DNA from: Monarcha castaneiventris obscurior
Lineage: Eukaryota; Chordata; Aves; Passeriformes; Monarchidae
DNA length: 64,000 nt
Direction of reading: 5' to 3'
NCBI GenBank assembly: GCA_026261815.1
Contig: JAMPIT010000890.1
Span: 12,306,001 to 12,370,000, forward strand
Below, one piece after another: positions 10,201-21,626 of the stretch. The stretch's first letter is position 1; every line of letters starts with the position of its first letter. Under the pieces are notes generated by a model. That model saw only the letters and a program-made list of their open reading frames with translations, was not told the DNA's origin and ran no database searches. The position numbers were made by a program, and so were the translations under genes.

Positions 10201-13200
10201 GTTCATTTCCCCACATCAACTGCTTCTCCAGTCGAGGCAGCAAAAAAGCCCGTTCTCAAAAATTTGCACTGTGGTCCCCATATGCCTGCCTGGAAAGAGA
10301 ATAAAAAGCTTTGCTCTTGCTGCCTTTATTTGTTTCCCACTAGGGAATACAGGCAGCAATTAGTAGCCTTGTAACTCTTATTTTCTTGACAGAGGAGAAA
10401 GTCGATGTTAGATCCCCTCAGGTCATGAAGTAGGATTTAACTTCAGTTTTGTAAAGTCTTCAGAAGAATTTGTGTCATCTTAGGTGGCTGCTTCCTCCTG
10501 TGTCTCCAAGGGTTGTTATATTTCCAAGAGTCACAAAAGGTAGTGTTTTATCACAGGGGTGGGCAAAACCCAGCCCAGAGAGCATTGTACCCAGCAACCA
10601 CTGGCAGTTCTGGTCTCCCAGCCATTAGCATCTGCTAAAGACCTCAGTATTTAAAGTAGTGTTTTCAGCTAGGTTATCTTGTAATGCATGGACATTTCCC
10701 TTCCTTTTTTTCCCATGGAGCTCTGAAGCCTTAGCCAGGCTTGGAAGAAGCAGCACTGCATTGCTCTGCCATTGAATACCTGCTTCTTCTGTCAGGCAGT
10801 CTGTGGCAAAGGCGCCAGTGGCTGCTGCACAGTGGTAGATGTCCTAGTGTTCCAGACCAAATCCTGCAAATCCTGGTGCTCTAGGATTGGTCCACATCAG
10901 GAGAGGAAACATGCTGGGGCAAATGTACTTTTTTCTGAAAGCATTTTTCAAATTCTAATTTTTTTTTTTACTTAATTTCCTGGGCTACCCCTGGTGGCTC
11001 CTTGCTCGCTATCTTCTCCCTTTGTTGTTATTTGACCTGCTGTTGCACACACTGAGTGAACTTGACCTAGGCTTTCACTTTAGAGCTCTCTTGAATGTGC
11101 TGCTCAACTTGAAATAAGCTGAGGACCAGAGAAATTGCTCTGTTCAGGAGTAATGAAGAGCACAAACGATAAAAATGCTGATAATGTTATTTAAATGCCT
11201 TCGCAATTTTTGAAAGGTATTGGGTTGTTGCTTTGCTTTAGATGCTTTACCCCTTTTCTAAGAATGCCTGCAGTGACTTTGGGGAGCTGTTTTATTAGAG
11301 AACAAAAAAATTAGTATTTTTTAAAATGGAATTCCTACACTTGGCCTTTGAACCACTTAGTCAGATGCAGACAGTGGAATCTGGCACCAAGGATAATCTT
11401 CTCCTGATATGGATATGGGGGGAATGGCAATGAGAGAGGAATGCAGTGATAGCTTAATATTTAACTATTGCAGGACTGATACAAACCACAGTGAAGTACA
11501 GAGGAATCTTGTCTAGCTGGAAGTCTCTAACAAATAGAACTTCTTAATAAGACTATGAATTTCTGCTACCATTGGGATTTGAATGATAAGCACTAAAAGC
11601 ATAAACTTGAAGCATAATACTAGATATCAGCAGAGCAAGAACAAACCCCCTTATCTGTATTAGAAGACAGTTCAGCAGTTTTCCTTCTTAGTCCTTAGTG
11701 GAGCCGAAAAGATTGGAATTAGGAAATGTTTCTCATAACAGCTATTAAAAATTTAGAGATTGGATTAAAACTTGATTATTTCTTTTCTTCATTTCAGTGA
11801 CTGCAAAGTCCTTAGTGCTGTAAGTGCAGTTTTGTTAACCTTGAAGCTGTTGAAAAAAGGGAAATAATAAAAGGAAAGAATGGGGGGTTTGTTATTCCTT
11901 GATATCATTAGAGTGGCATTATTTTACAACAGCATTTCATTTGTTTTTGCTGTTCTGGCACCTTTTAAACTGTATTTGTCTTTATATTTAAGCATTTAAG
12001 ATAGGCATTTTGTTCCTGTTGATACTTTGGAGTTCAATCATGAAATCTAGGAGTCTTACAAGTCTCACCCTCAATCTTCCAGCAAGTTTTGTCCCTGAAT
12101 CTGATATGCAAAATCTTCTGTACACTCCTTGTTTTAGCTGTGTTTCCCTGAAACTCAGCTGTCACTCTGCACCTCCTGTATGGATGTTCATAGAAAAGCA
12201 GGCAGGCTACTTGGCAGAAAACTTTCTGCTAAGATAAATACCAAGATGCTTGATTTCAGTAAAACTTAATGAGCCTTGTAACTGCCTGAGAAATGCAAGA
12301 TTGGACTTGAGAGTGGTGGCATGCTGACACTGTTGTGTCTCCCCTCATATGTAAGTAGTGCTGGAGAGGGTGGCACAGTCCATGAAAGCCCTTCCTGAAA
12401 TAGTTCTAAGTGCAGAATTTGAATATGTAGAGTTTTAAGAACTCTATCCTGGACACTGTGGGTGTCCAAAGGGAAGGGTGAAATGCACCTCTCTGTTGCC
12501 TCTTCTTTTTAGCCCAGCATATATCAAAATCTTCCCTGGAGGAAAACAGGACTTACTCTTGTTTTCTCAGTCGGACTGACCTTTGGACTACCCTTACTGT
12601 TTTCTACTAGTTCTGTGTGAGATCTCATCACTTGCAGGAATTTTTTGGAAGTGGGATTTAACAGCTTTCCATTGTGAACTATTCAGTCAAAAAAGTCTTT
12701 GTCCTTTTTTGTTGTTGTTTTTAGCAAATGGGAAGGTTGGTCATGATTATTGTGTGGAATAGAATTGTTCTTACAATGTTTTCTGTAAGCCAGAGAACTG
12801 CATTATTAATAGTAATAACAATTACTAATAACATGAAATTGCACTCCATGTTTTGGGTTGTAACACCAAAACAGCAAATACTCTGTTTATTGCAAACTAG
12901 CTGATATATATACACACACTTTCTTATACTCCTAAACTCAGCAATTAGCAAGTAAATAAAAAAAAGCTGTATTGTTTTCCCAAAGGTTAAAGTTGAAAAG
13001 AAATTATTCTTATTTAATATTTAATAATCACAGTTATTTAATATTTTCCCCCAGATTTGTGCATCTATGAAAAAGTTAGCTCATGAACTTTGAGAATATG
13101 GTGGTGTTGATGTATGGGCTCACTCAGAGCTTATAAAATTCTCTAAGAAAAAGAAGCCAAGTTTCTGTTTAACAAGCTTTATCAAACCATTGAAGTTAAG

Positions 13201-15740
13201 TGAAAAGCACACTGATACACTATATAAAGTACACAGAAAGGGCTTGGAAAGCTTGCAGAAAATAAGTGTGCCAAATACTTTCTCCCACGATCTCCACTCG
13301 ACATATTGGTTGTCGTGGCAGAAAGAAGTGTACATGTGGGTCATATTTAGAGTTCTGCATCACTTATGGTAACCCTTGTTTCAGATTGAGTGCACATTCC
13401 TGTAATTAGGTCCGAGCACTGAAGTGACTGTATTAAAGCACTGCAACACATTCTTCCAGAAGTTCATAAAAAAGTGTTTGGAAAGGACTCTGGGGAATTT
13501 TTGAAAAAGTATTTTTGCAGAGCTTTAATTATGGGCAGATACATCAGCTTGAATTTGGAGAATGCTTGTATGTGTGCACAGATGTAACTCAGGTTTGTAG
13601 AAAACAGCATTGCGTTAGAAATGGTACTTAAGGAAGTAAACTGAAGTAGTTCACAAAATAAGTTCCCAATATGTTTTGCAGTATTTTCCATAAACAAGAA
13701 CTATGACAGACTGGGAAGAGGGCACACAGGACACCTTAAAACTGTGACCCCTGAGCATCCTACACATCTTAGAGCATGGCAGTGGGTTCCCTTCATGCTC
13801 CTTGGCACAGGGGTCATTTAGAACCTTTTAACTACCTGCCTGTGAGCCTTTGGTCCCTGCCCTGCTGTGCTCAGCAGTTCTGAAGGGAATCGCTGACTTG
13901 CTCTCCATAGCACAGAAAACAAGCAGTATCTTCTTCCCCTGGCACAGTCTGAGGTGAGGAAAGGCGAGGTGGTGGTCCCTGGGCATGCAGCAGCATAGAC
14001 AGAGCTCCTAGGAAAGAGCAGTATCCTGCTGGCAGGGATTAAGGGTGAGTGATGCCTTTATATGACTGAATATAATATTTGTGTGTAGATGTGCTGGAAG
14101 GCAATTATTGGCCTAGGTCGTGTGGACTGTGCACATTTGTAAGGTTTCTTTCATGTTAAATCTCAAGTTTCTAATCACATAGGCAAAATAGCCCAGATAA
14201 AACAAAGCAGCAAAAATACTATTTAAAATCAAGGTATTTTTAAAAATTAACAGTCCTCTAATACCCAAGCCAGCTGTGAGCATTAATATCGTAGACTGCA
14301 AACAGACATAGTCTAAAATCTGCAAAGAATTCAAAAGAAAAAGGGAACAAAAAAAAGGGGGACTTAATGATTCAAATAATCACTATTATATTTATGAGTT
14401 CATCAGTTTCCTACAGATTTTGAGCTTTTTAACTATTTGTTTTTATTGTACAAAATTTTTATTCAAGATCTCTAGCCTAGAATAGTACTTTAAAAATACA
14501 CTAGAGTTTGCTTATTTTGTCCCAATTTCAACATTTTTTTTCTTTTCTGTATTCTGGCTTTAGACGAGCTCTCGCAGCAGTGCTATTTTCATGTTGTCCT
14601 AGTGCAGAAGAAGTTCCTTCTTAACCTTTGGTTTGATTTTCTGAAGACAACAGTCCTTCCAGTCATCTTAATTCTTCTTGTTCTCACTTGCCCCTGAAGT
14701 CTATAGAGGCATTAATAGTTATTTTAGCACTGCAAATGGAAAACATGTCAAGTTTTTAATAGATAAGGCCCTTACAAATACCTTAGGTGTCAGAGGTGCC
14801 TATTAAATCTAAGGACATGTCTGAAACACATTACTGCTGTTCTGAATTATGCATTAGACCTGCCTCTAAATGAGGAATTTTCCGAGACAGCTCTATTCAG
14901 TGTAATCTGTTTATCTCTAGCTGACAGCTGTCCATCAGGCAAGAAATCTGCATGAGATGTACACAGACTGGCACAGCATCTTCAGAAATATGTTGGGAGT
15001 CTTTGTAGCCACCTGACTTTGGCAGCCATCACTCCCACAAAGGCCTCATAAATTTCAGGTTGTCCTGGATGCTGAATGTCTAATAACCTCTGGGCCTCTC
15101 AATCACCACGAGCTGTTCGTTCTCCTCGCAGCTGGGAAGAGCAGCTGAAGGACAGGCTGTGCTGCTGGAAAGCAAAAAGTATAATTACAGCTGAATTTCA
15201 GCTTCCGCTAGAGCTCCTCCTTCTCAGCTCTCAGTACAGCCCTGATAATTGTTTGGGGAGCTCTGACCCTTTGCAGGTAGATGGATGTACCTTCAGCTGT
15301 AGCTCAGGAGGTTAAGTCCACGTGGGGCCTCTTCCAAGTGCTGCTGCCTCCTGTCGAGGTTCTCCTGTAAACGTCTGTGGAAGGGTTGAGTGAGGACTTT
15401 CATGTGGCTGTATTTTATTGAGAAACCACTGTCTGTGAATATGCATTTGGAGAGGAATAGTGTGCTTCAAGGTTAAAGCTTTCCCCCTGGTTAAAAAGGA
15501 GCTTTCATTCAAAGGGCCTTTAGGAGATCTGGAATTACCTTTTATAGTGCTTAGGTAAATGTTGCAACACAAATCATAAATCATGTAGGCATAAAGTTTA
15601 TGAGTCTTTGTGTCAAATATAATTAAATATATTGAAATCTCCAGGAAAAGCACAATGCCCAGAGCTGCTCTGCTGGTTTTTGTTAAAGATAAAGCTAGTT
15701 AGTGACCTACTTCCTTATCTCATTCATTTTTTTCTCACAG
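7227..15740 (+). other. NPNT: NPNT intron, 8.5 kb
   Basis: This is the largest NPNT intron in the window, phase 1, with donor GTAAGT and acceptor TTTTTTTCTCACAG. It is mostly AT-rich, with a GC-richer patch at about 9690-9850. I found no exon of known NPNT domains, no RNA gene and no clear mobile element. The segment 14560-14700 has a faint retroposon look (AAGTTCCTTCTTAACC) that I could not confirm. Confidence 0.85.
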
Positions 15741-15836
15741 TTCCACGCCAGCCTGGAGTGAGCAATAATCTGTTTGAAATACTTGAAATTGAAAGAGGGA
15801 TTACAGCTGATGAATTTGAAGCAAACGATGACCCAG
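15741..15836 (+). CDS. NPNT: NPNT exon: integrin synergy segment after the RGD
   Basis: The 96-nt exon encodes (I)PRQPGVSNNLFEILEIERG followed by ITADEFEANDDP, joining RGDVF to the MAM domain. Human NPNT has LFEIFEIERG here, and that segment is known to strengthen binding to integrin alpha8beta1 next to the RGD. The bird copy has Leu in place of the second Phe (LFEILEIERG) and keeps the acidic tail. It is phase 1 at both ends, with acceptor TTTCTCACAG and donor GTAAAG. The following intron is only 375 bp. Reading through it meets a stop near 15943, so retention would give a protein without a MAM domain. Confidence 0.95.
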
Positions 15837-16211
15837 GTAAAGACCATGTCTCCTATACAGGACCTAGGGTTTATGATTTTTTTGAGATTTCTTGGGGGTT
15901 TATACATTTTTCAGGGCTCCTAAATCTTATGCTCCTCTTTTAAACTGGTTTATAAAACCAACCCCTTGCCTATGAGAACTTTTATACTTTTATTTCCTAA
16001 AAGAAATAGCACAAAAATAGTGTGCATTGTTAATAATGCAAAGGTTCTTTTTATTGTTTTAGTATTTTTGCAGATTTGTTTTCCTAGGCCTCCTTCTTCT
16101 ACATTTAGTTTTCATATTTACTTGCTAATGTCAGCCACATAGGAAATTGAAAACCAAACCAATCTGAATCACTTCTGGGGTTTTTTATGACCCCCTGCTC
16201 TGTTCTGCCAG
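15837..16211 (+). other. NPNT: Short NPNT intron (375 bp)
   Basis: This phase-1 intron has donor GTAAAG and acceptor TTCTGCCAG. It is AT-rich with no feature inside. Confidence 0.93.
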
Positions 16212-16310
16212 GTGTGCTGGTGCACAGCTGTAATTTTGATAGTGGACTGTGCGGATGGATCAAGGACAAAGAGGATGACTTGCACTGGGAGCCAGTGAGA
16301 GATGCATCAG
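16212..16310 (+). CDS. NPNT: NPNT exon: start of MAM domain
   Basis: The exon encodes (G)VLVHSCNFDSGLCGWIKDK... to ...HWEPVRDAS, the first part of the C-terminal MAM domain. It contains the first two of four conserved MAM cysteines and the typical CxFD..LCGW pattern. MAM domains are adhesion and interaction modules. In nephronectin the domain supports deposition in the basement membrane, as I recall from the literature. The exon is 99 nt, phase 1 at both ends, with donor GTAAGT directly after GCATCAG. Confidence 0.95.
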
Positions 16311-19300
16311 GTAAGTGATCTGTGTACAGTCACATCCTGCAGTTGAAGACTCACCCAGGATTGAGGTTGATGACAGTTCCTGCTTTAGGACAAATTACAC
16401 AGCTTCTGTTCCCTTTAGTTCTGGGATGTATTTCTCACCCACACCTCTTCCGTGTATAAAAAGTAAAATTGAGGATTCCCAACATGAAAGAGCAATTGAA
16501 AATTTACACTTTTACCATGGCTGACATCTTTAAAATAGGGATGTCTCTGAAGGTGTAGTAAATGTAGTCAGCAAGTTTGTCTTAAAAGAATCTGGAAAAA
16601 ATAAGTGGACTAGAGAACAACTTTTATTTATGGTGAAACAAAGCTTATTTTTCAAACAACCATGTAAACATAATTAGTTCCCTATCACTAGCAAAATTAT
16701 AGAAAGTACTAGAAATAGTCTTTGTTCTGCTGCCAGATATAATGTTCTAGTTTAACCTCTCAGTGCTGTAGGTTGGAGTAGAATTCAATAAAATCAATCT
16801 GTATATACGAAAAAAGTTAAGTAACTGGAAGGCAGACAAGTAAAATGTTCAAACGCAGAGGCTTCTGAAAATGGGATTGTTTGGGATGGTAAAAAGTGAC
16901 ATTACACCAAACATTAGAGGGGAGTGTGTAGCAGCTGCTTGCAGCACAGGAGACTGGCATCAGCAGCAGCCCTGCCCTCTCGCCCACCTCTGCTGTCCCG
17001 GGAAGTGGGGTGTATTTGTCCCCTGTTGATTTTGGTGTGGCACTGAGAGGTTGCTGTCCTTGCCTGCCTACCCTTCCCCCAGCAGTGCCTGCCCCACGGT
17101 GCCGGGGATTAGACACACATCCCTGGCTCCCCGTAATGATGGGATTACTTCATCCCCGAGGAGCAGCCTTTGAAGTGCACAAAGCTCACATTATGTGAGG
17201 GACGGGACGGCAGCCTGCGGAAGGAAACGCGCTCTCAGGAGGGACAATGGTACAGGTTAAATGAGGGAGGGCCGGGGCACTGAGCCCTTTTCCTCATGCA
17301 CCACCCTGCCACAGCTGTCTGGCCTTGTGCTGCCACCGCTGGCACAGCCATTTGCCACCGCAGCAGGTGACCTGGCACCTTTTCCAGCCTGTTTGGCTGG
17401 ATCAGAGGAGATGCTGTCTTCACTGGCTGGGCAGGGCTCGCCCCACACAGGCTGCTCTGGTACTTCAGGAGCTCTTCGTGACACTTGAAAAGCTCTGCTC
17501 TCTCTGGGAGACCAGAGATCCTTCCTCCTGCAGAGGAGAAAACAGGCGGCTGTCTCCTACTTGCAGAGTGGTGCCTAAAAAAAGAAAATACTGCACATAA
17601 TTCTTACCTTTTCTGAAACAGCAGATGTAAAAATCCATTTTTTCTAAGTCACTCAAAGCATATTCATTATGTGTACTCAAAAGCTGTTGTTAATGCATAC
17701 CAAGTTCCAGAGCTATGATTTTTAACTGGCTCTTTTTTGTCAGACTTTTCCCCTGCATTGCTTCCCAATAGTCAGGGACAAACTCAGCTTTTTATTTCCT
17801 GTGTATGTTCTGCTGCTGTTGACATAACCTGTTAAAACTAGTCCCTTGAAGTCACCCACCCACTCCCTCCTGTCTGGAATACCTTGTTGCAAGGATTTAT
17901 TTTCACAGCTTGTTCCTGACTGTTTGATTTCACCTTGCAAAGTTTGCTATTTTTTGGTTTATCAGAATCTGCATTTTGAAAGGTGCTGTGCTGAAGCATT
18001 ATAAACTTATCTTGCATGCAGAAAATGCTGATTTGAGGGGACCTTTTCCTGCAGGGGCTTGCCTACAGATATGTTTGCTTTGTGCTTACCTAAATCTGTT
18101 TCCTATTGATTGGATTCAGCCACAGTAACTATCTGAAAATGATGCACTTAATAAGTCAGTACTTTCATAGTGGTATAATCATATCTTCAGCAAACAGGTA
18201 CAGTTATTTAAATTGTATGGTGCTTAATTTAGTAATTAGTGACCTTGCTGCAAAAGCAATGCATTAAAAAAAAAGATGACAATTTCCTGAGAAAATACCC
18301 ACCAAAAGGCTTTAACAGATCCTTGGACAAATGGATCCCCCTTCATGGCTAAATGCTGATCTAGGGGCCCAGACAGCAGCATAATACTTGGCTTTGTTAG
18401 ATCTCATTGAGAGCAAAGAACTTACAAACTTATGTGGAAGTAGTGAATTGGAGACAAGGCTGGCTTTCCTTTTAAGTGTGTGACAAGCCTTGGTACATTG
18501 TCATTAAATCTTACAGCTTTTGAGGGAAATCATTGTGACTTTCAAAGAGAAGCTTTCAAAAAATAATGCTTTGGTTGAGTGGTAGCAGGGAGACAATTAA
18601 AAAATATTTTTCTATCCTATTTAACTGTGTATGTTAACAGTATTACAAACCCCCAATATTTCTACATCTTTGGTTTTAACTGAGGAGACTAAAAATGCCA
18701 CCTTTCTTAATGAACTTAAGGTAAAGATGGCATTTTTTGATTAAAACAAAAAGCTAAAGTCTGATCTCATAAAGAAAAAATATTCTTAGATTCAGTGTAA
18801 GATAAGTTTGTTGGGTTTTTTTTGAACCTTTTTCCCTTTGGTCATTTCAGATTTTAAAGGTTTCACCCACCTTGCAAAAGTTTCAATAAAAAGTACAAAC
18901 AGCACATACAGGTCTGGGTTTTCTCCAAGATGTGAAATCTCATTTAGTGTAGTTCTGAGTGTCAGTGTGAAAGGTGCCTTTTTTCTTTTTAGGTTGTATG
19001 GGTGTTGCCATACCCGAGATCCTCAGCTTCTCATGTTCTAAGTGTTTTCTGGAAGGCAGCTTTACTTCATACATGATAAGGCATCATAATAGGGTTTTGA
19101 ATTGAGTATGTATGTTCACTGCCAACTTCCTACTGTTGGGCTTCAGGGTTAACAGCCATGTGGAAATCATTACTGCTTCTTGCTTTCTCTAGCTAATCCA
19201 GATTAAGAGTTTAAATTACGGTTAAATAAAAGAGGCTATCAGGGTTGCAAATGGATATGCTTTGAGACTTGACCTGTTAACACAGTTCCCAAAGGAAAGG

Positions 19301-19768
19301 AAAGGGACAGAGCCATAGCTCGATTACTTGATAGTATTTATTCTGGTCTTCTCCTTTATCTGTCCAACAGCAAAATATTGCAGCTTGAAAGGTGCATAAA
19401 TTTGCACAGTGGCTTTAACATCACTGTGGGTTTAAAATCTGCAGTCACCAAGGGGTTGTCAGAAATGACAGAATACATGAAGTTTTAGTTTTTGAGAAAG
19501 ATATCGTTTGCTTTGTCAAAAAGAAATTAGATGGGCAACACCTGAACTGGTGCTAATGTCTAGAGAAGAGCAGCACTGTAAATCTTACCCTGTGGGAGGC
19601 AGATGCACCAGTTTTGGTTATATATGCCTTATTTAACACTCCCTGAACCTTGTGGACCCTTTTATTTTTTTTTTTTTTAAATTAACTCTTTGTGCATTTG
19701 GTACTGCAACCTAGTAGCATTAAAAAAACCAAACAAAACCCCTCAACTAACTGCTTTTTCCACTACAG
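16311..19768 (+). other. NPNT: NPNT intron within the MAM domain, 3.5 kb
   Basis: This phase-1 intron has donor GTAAGT and acceptor TTTTTCCACTACAG. A markedly GC-richer block with several CpGs lies at about 16920-17560. An AT-rich segment at about 18100-18260 with several TTAAT/TAATTA-like words could be regulatory, but this is only an impression. No exon or RNA gene is seen. Confidence 0.88.
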
Positions 19769-20025
19769 GGGGACAGTATCTTACCATCTCTGATCCCAAA
19801 GGCAAAGGAGGAAGAGTAGCACATCTTATCCTGCCGTTGGGTCACATGGCTCAGGCTGGAGACTTGTGCCTGTCCTTCAGGCATAAGGTGCCCGGGCTGC
19901 ATTCTGGTGCCCTCCAAGTCTTTGTAAGGAAAAATGGTGCTCATGGTCCAGCTGTCTGGGGAAGAAATGGTGGCCACGGCTGGAGACAGACACACATAAC
20001 TTTACGAGGACTGGGCATCAAGAGT
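19769..20025 (+). CDS. NPNT: NPNT exon: central MAM domain
   Basis: The exon encodes (G)GQYLTISDPKGKGGRVAHL, then DLCLSFRHKVPGLHSGALQV, then WGRNGGHGWRQTHITLRGLG and IKS. This is the core of the MAM domain with the third cysteine. It is close to human NPNT (GLHSGTLQVFVRKHGAHGAA as I remember it), which separates it from EGFL6. The exon is 257 nt, enters in phase 1 and leaves in phase 0 after AAG AGT, with donor GTAAGT. It is the only exon here whose two phases differ. Confidence 0.96.
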
Positions 20026-21530
20026 GTAAGTACTGATGCTTGTATTGCTTTTCGGGTTTTTGCATGAAGAGCTGAAGACACTTAAATGGTGCAGCACTGC
20101 AGTCTTCATCTTCTGGGTTCAGTTTCAGTCTGTTTTACTACTTTGATTTCTGCCAATGGAATCACAATACAGATGAGAGTCATTGTGCCTTTTTTTCCCA
20201 ATTAGTTTTATGCACAAAAAAAAAAAAGAAATCTCAGCCACAGCAATAGACTCAGGCTACTGTGTCATGTCCTGAGCTACCTGGTACAGCCTGTCTTAAG
20301 GGAATCACCACATAGGAAAGAACAGCCTCATGGACAGAGGCATATTCTATGGAGATTTCAAAAAAAGCCTGTATCAAGAGTCCTCATGAATAATGCTTTG
20401 AATAATACGGTGCCATGAAATAGGAATAATCATCCCCTGTGAATTAGTAACTGGCTCAACCAGGGAAAAGATACTGAAAATAAGTGATTTTTGGTAATGT
20501 AGGGAGATTACATGTGCAATCCCTTGGGGTTTTATGCCCTTTAGCATCCCTGCAGCTGATCAGGCCAAGGAGGTGAATGATGGCCTAACAATGCCCATAA
20601 CACAAAGTGGTTTAATGCAATCAAAAGAAGCTGCCTGAAGTGCCATGGAGAATCTTTTAACACTTGGAAATCTTAGAAACATTGTGTGATGAACTGGTAT
20701 CAAAAGCTCAGTGTTATTCTTCAACCTCTGAAGGTAGTTTCTGTTTCAGATCTGAAGAAGTGGCTTGGGTACTTCAGGGCCTGTTTTACTCTGACTTAAA
20801 TACCAGGTGCCCTCAAAAGCTCACACATCAATGTTCAAAGTGGGATCAGGCTACAAGACACACACAGTATCTAGTTCTAAAACAAATATTAAGGCTGTAA
20901 GTACTGCAGATAATTTTCTGGAAACTTTACCTCAGGAACAGTAGCAAAGATGCCTGACTTTGTTAGCTGTAAATGGATGTCGGTCTGAGAATGTGAACAT
21001 TTGTAACAGGTGAACAATATATTTGCTATATTCTTACCTTTTTTTTTTTTTTTTCCTAAATTTATCACTTCTGGCAGTCCTTGTGAATCACTCATGTGTT
21101 GTCTGGAAAATAAGACCTCAGACATGACCAGCAGTTCCCCTTTGCACTGTCCCCTGCCTCTCCTGCCCCCCTGGCAGAGGTCATCCCATTGGACCACAGA
21201 CAGGAGCTGCCTCACAGCACTCTCGAGTTTAGCATCTTTTGCAGCCAGCATGGGCAGCCAGGATTGCTGACCTGGACCACTGTGACACTTACCCAAAGAT
21301 CAGGGAGTGAGGGAAAACTCCTAAATAGGCAGGGAAGAAATGTGAAAGTTTTATTTTCTAGTTAATTAAAACCCAAAAGCACCCAAAAGGTAGTGATTTT
21401 GGAGGGAGCTACTGGAAACGTGAGGAGAATTTGGATGAAGACCAGAATCCTTCATCACACTTTTAAATTAATTATCTGTGTAATTTTTTTTTTTAATCCC
21501 CCACTCAAATTGTTCAATTTCTTTTCATAG
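20026..21530 (+). other. NPNT: Last NPNT intron (1.5 kb)
   Basis: This phase-0 intron has donor GTAAGT and acceptor AATTTCTTTTCATAG. It holds an A12 run at 20216-20227 and a T16 run at 21039-21054. No other feature is seen. Confidence 0.9.
21039..21054. repeat. Poly-T run (T16)
   Basis: An uninterrupted run of 16 thymines follows TTCTTACC in the last NPNT intron. It could be a length-variable homopolymer. It is about 480 bases before the true acceptor and does not mark a known exon. Confidence 0.9.
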
Positions 21531-21626
21531 GTTATTTTCAGAGGTGAGAAAGGGAAAGGAAGAACTGGAGATATTGGACTAGACGATGTGGTCTTGAGGA
21601 GAGGACGCTGCTCTGAAGAGCATTAG
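21531..21626 (+). CDS. NPNT: NPNT terminal coding exon: end of MAM domain and stop
   Basis: The exon encodes VIFRGEKGKGRTGDIGLDDV, then VLRRGRCSEEH and a TAG stop. This completes the MAM domain with its fourth cysteine. The DIGLDDVxLxxGxC ending is the standard MAM C-terminus, and human NPNT ends LKKGHCSEER as I recall. The acceptor is CTTTTCATAG and the reading phase is 0. The protein ends four residues after the last cysteine, as in the family, so the gene looks intact at its 3' end. Confidence 0.96.
   Translation, partial: VIFRGEKGKGRTGDIGLDDVVLRRGRCSEEH

Noticed and set aside
14560..14700. Possible degraded retroposon in the 8.5 kb NPNT intron.
   Set aside because: The match to CR1-like wording is too weak and too short to support a call.
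3215..21626. Identification of the plus-strand gene as the paralogue EGFL6.
   Set aside because: EGFL6 shares the EGF and MAM layout, but the EGF sequence [14 protein letters not shown], the linker ending QKPRGDVF, LFEILEIERG and the MAM core match NPNT as I remember it much better, and the neighbour TBCK fits the NPNT locus.
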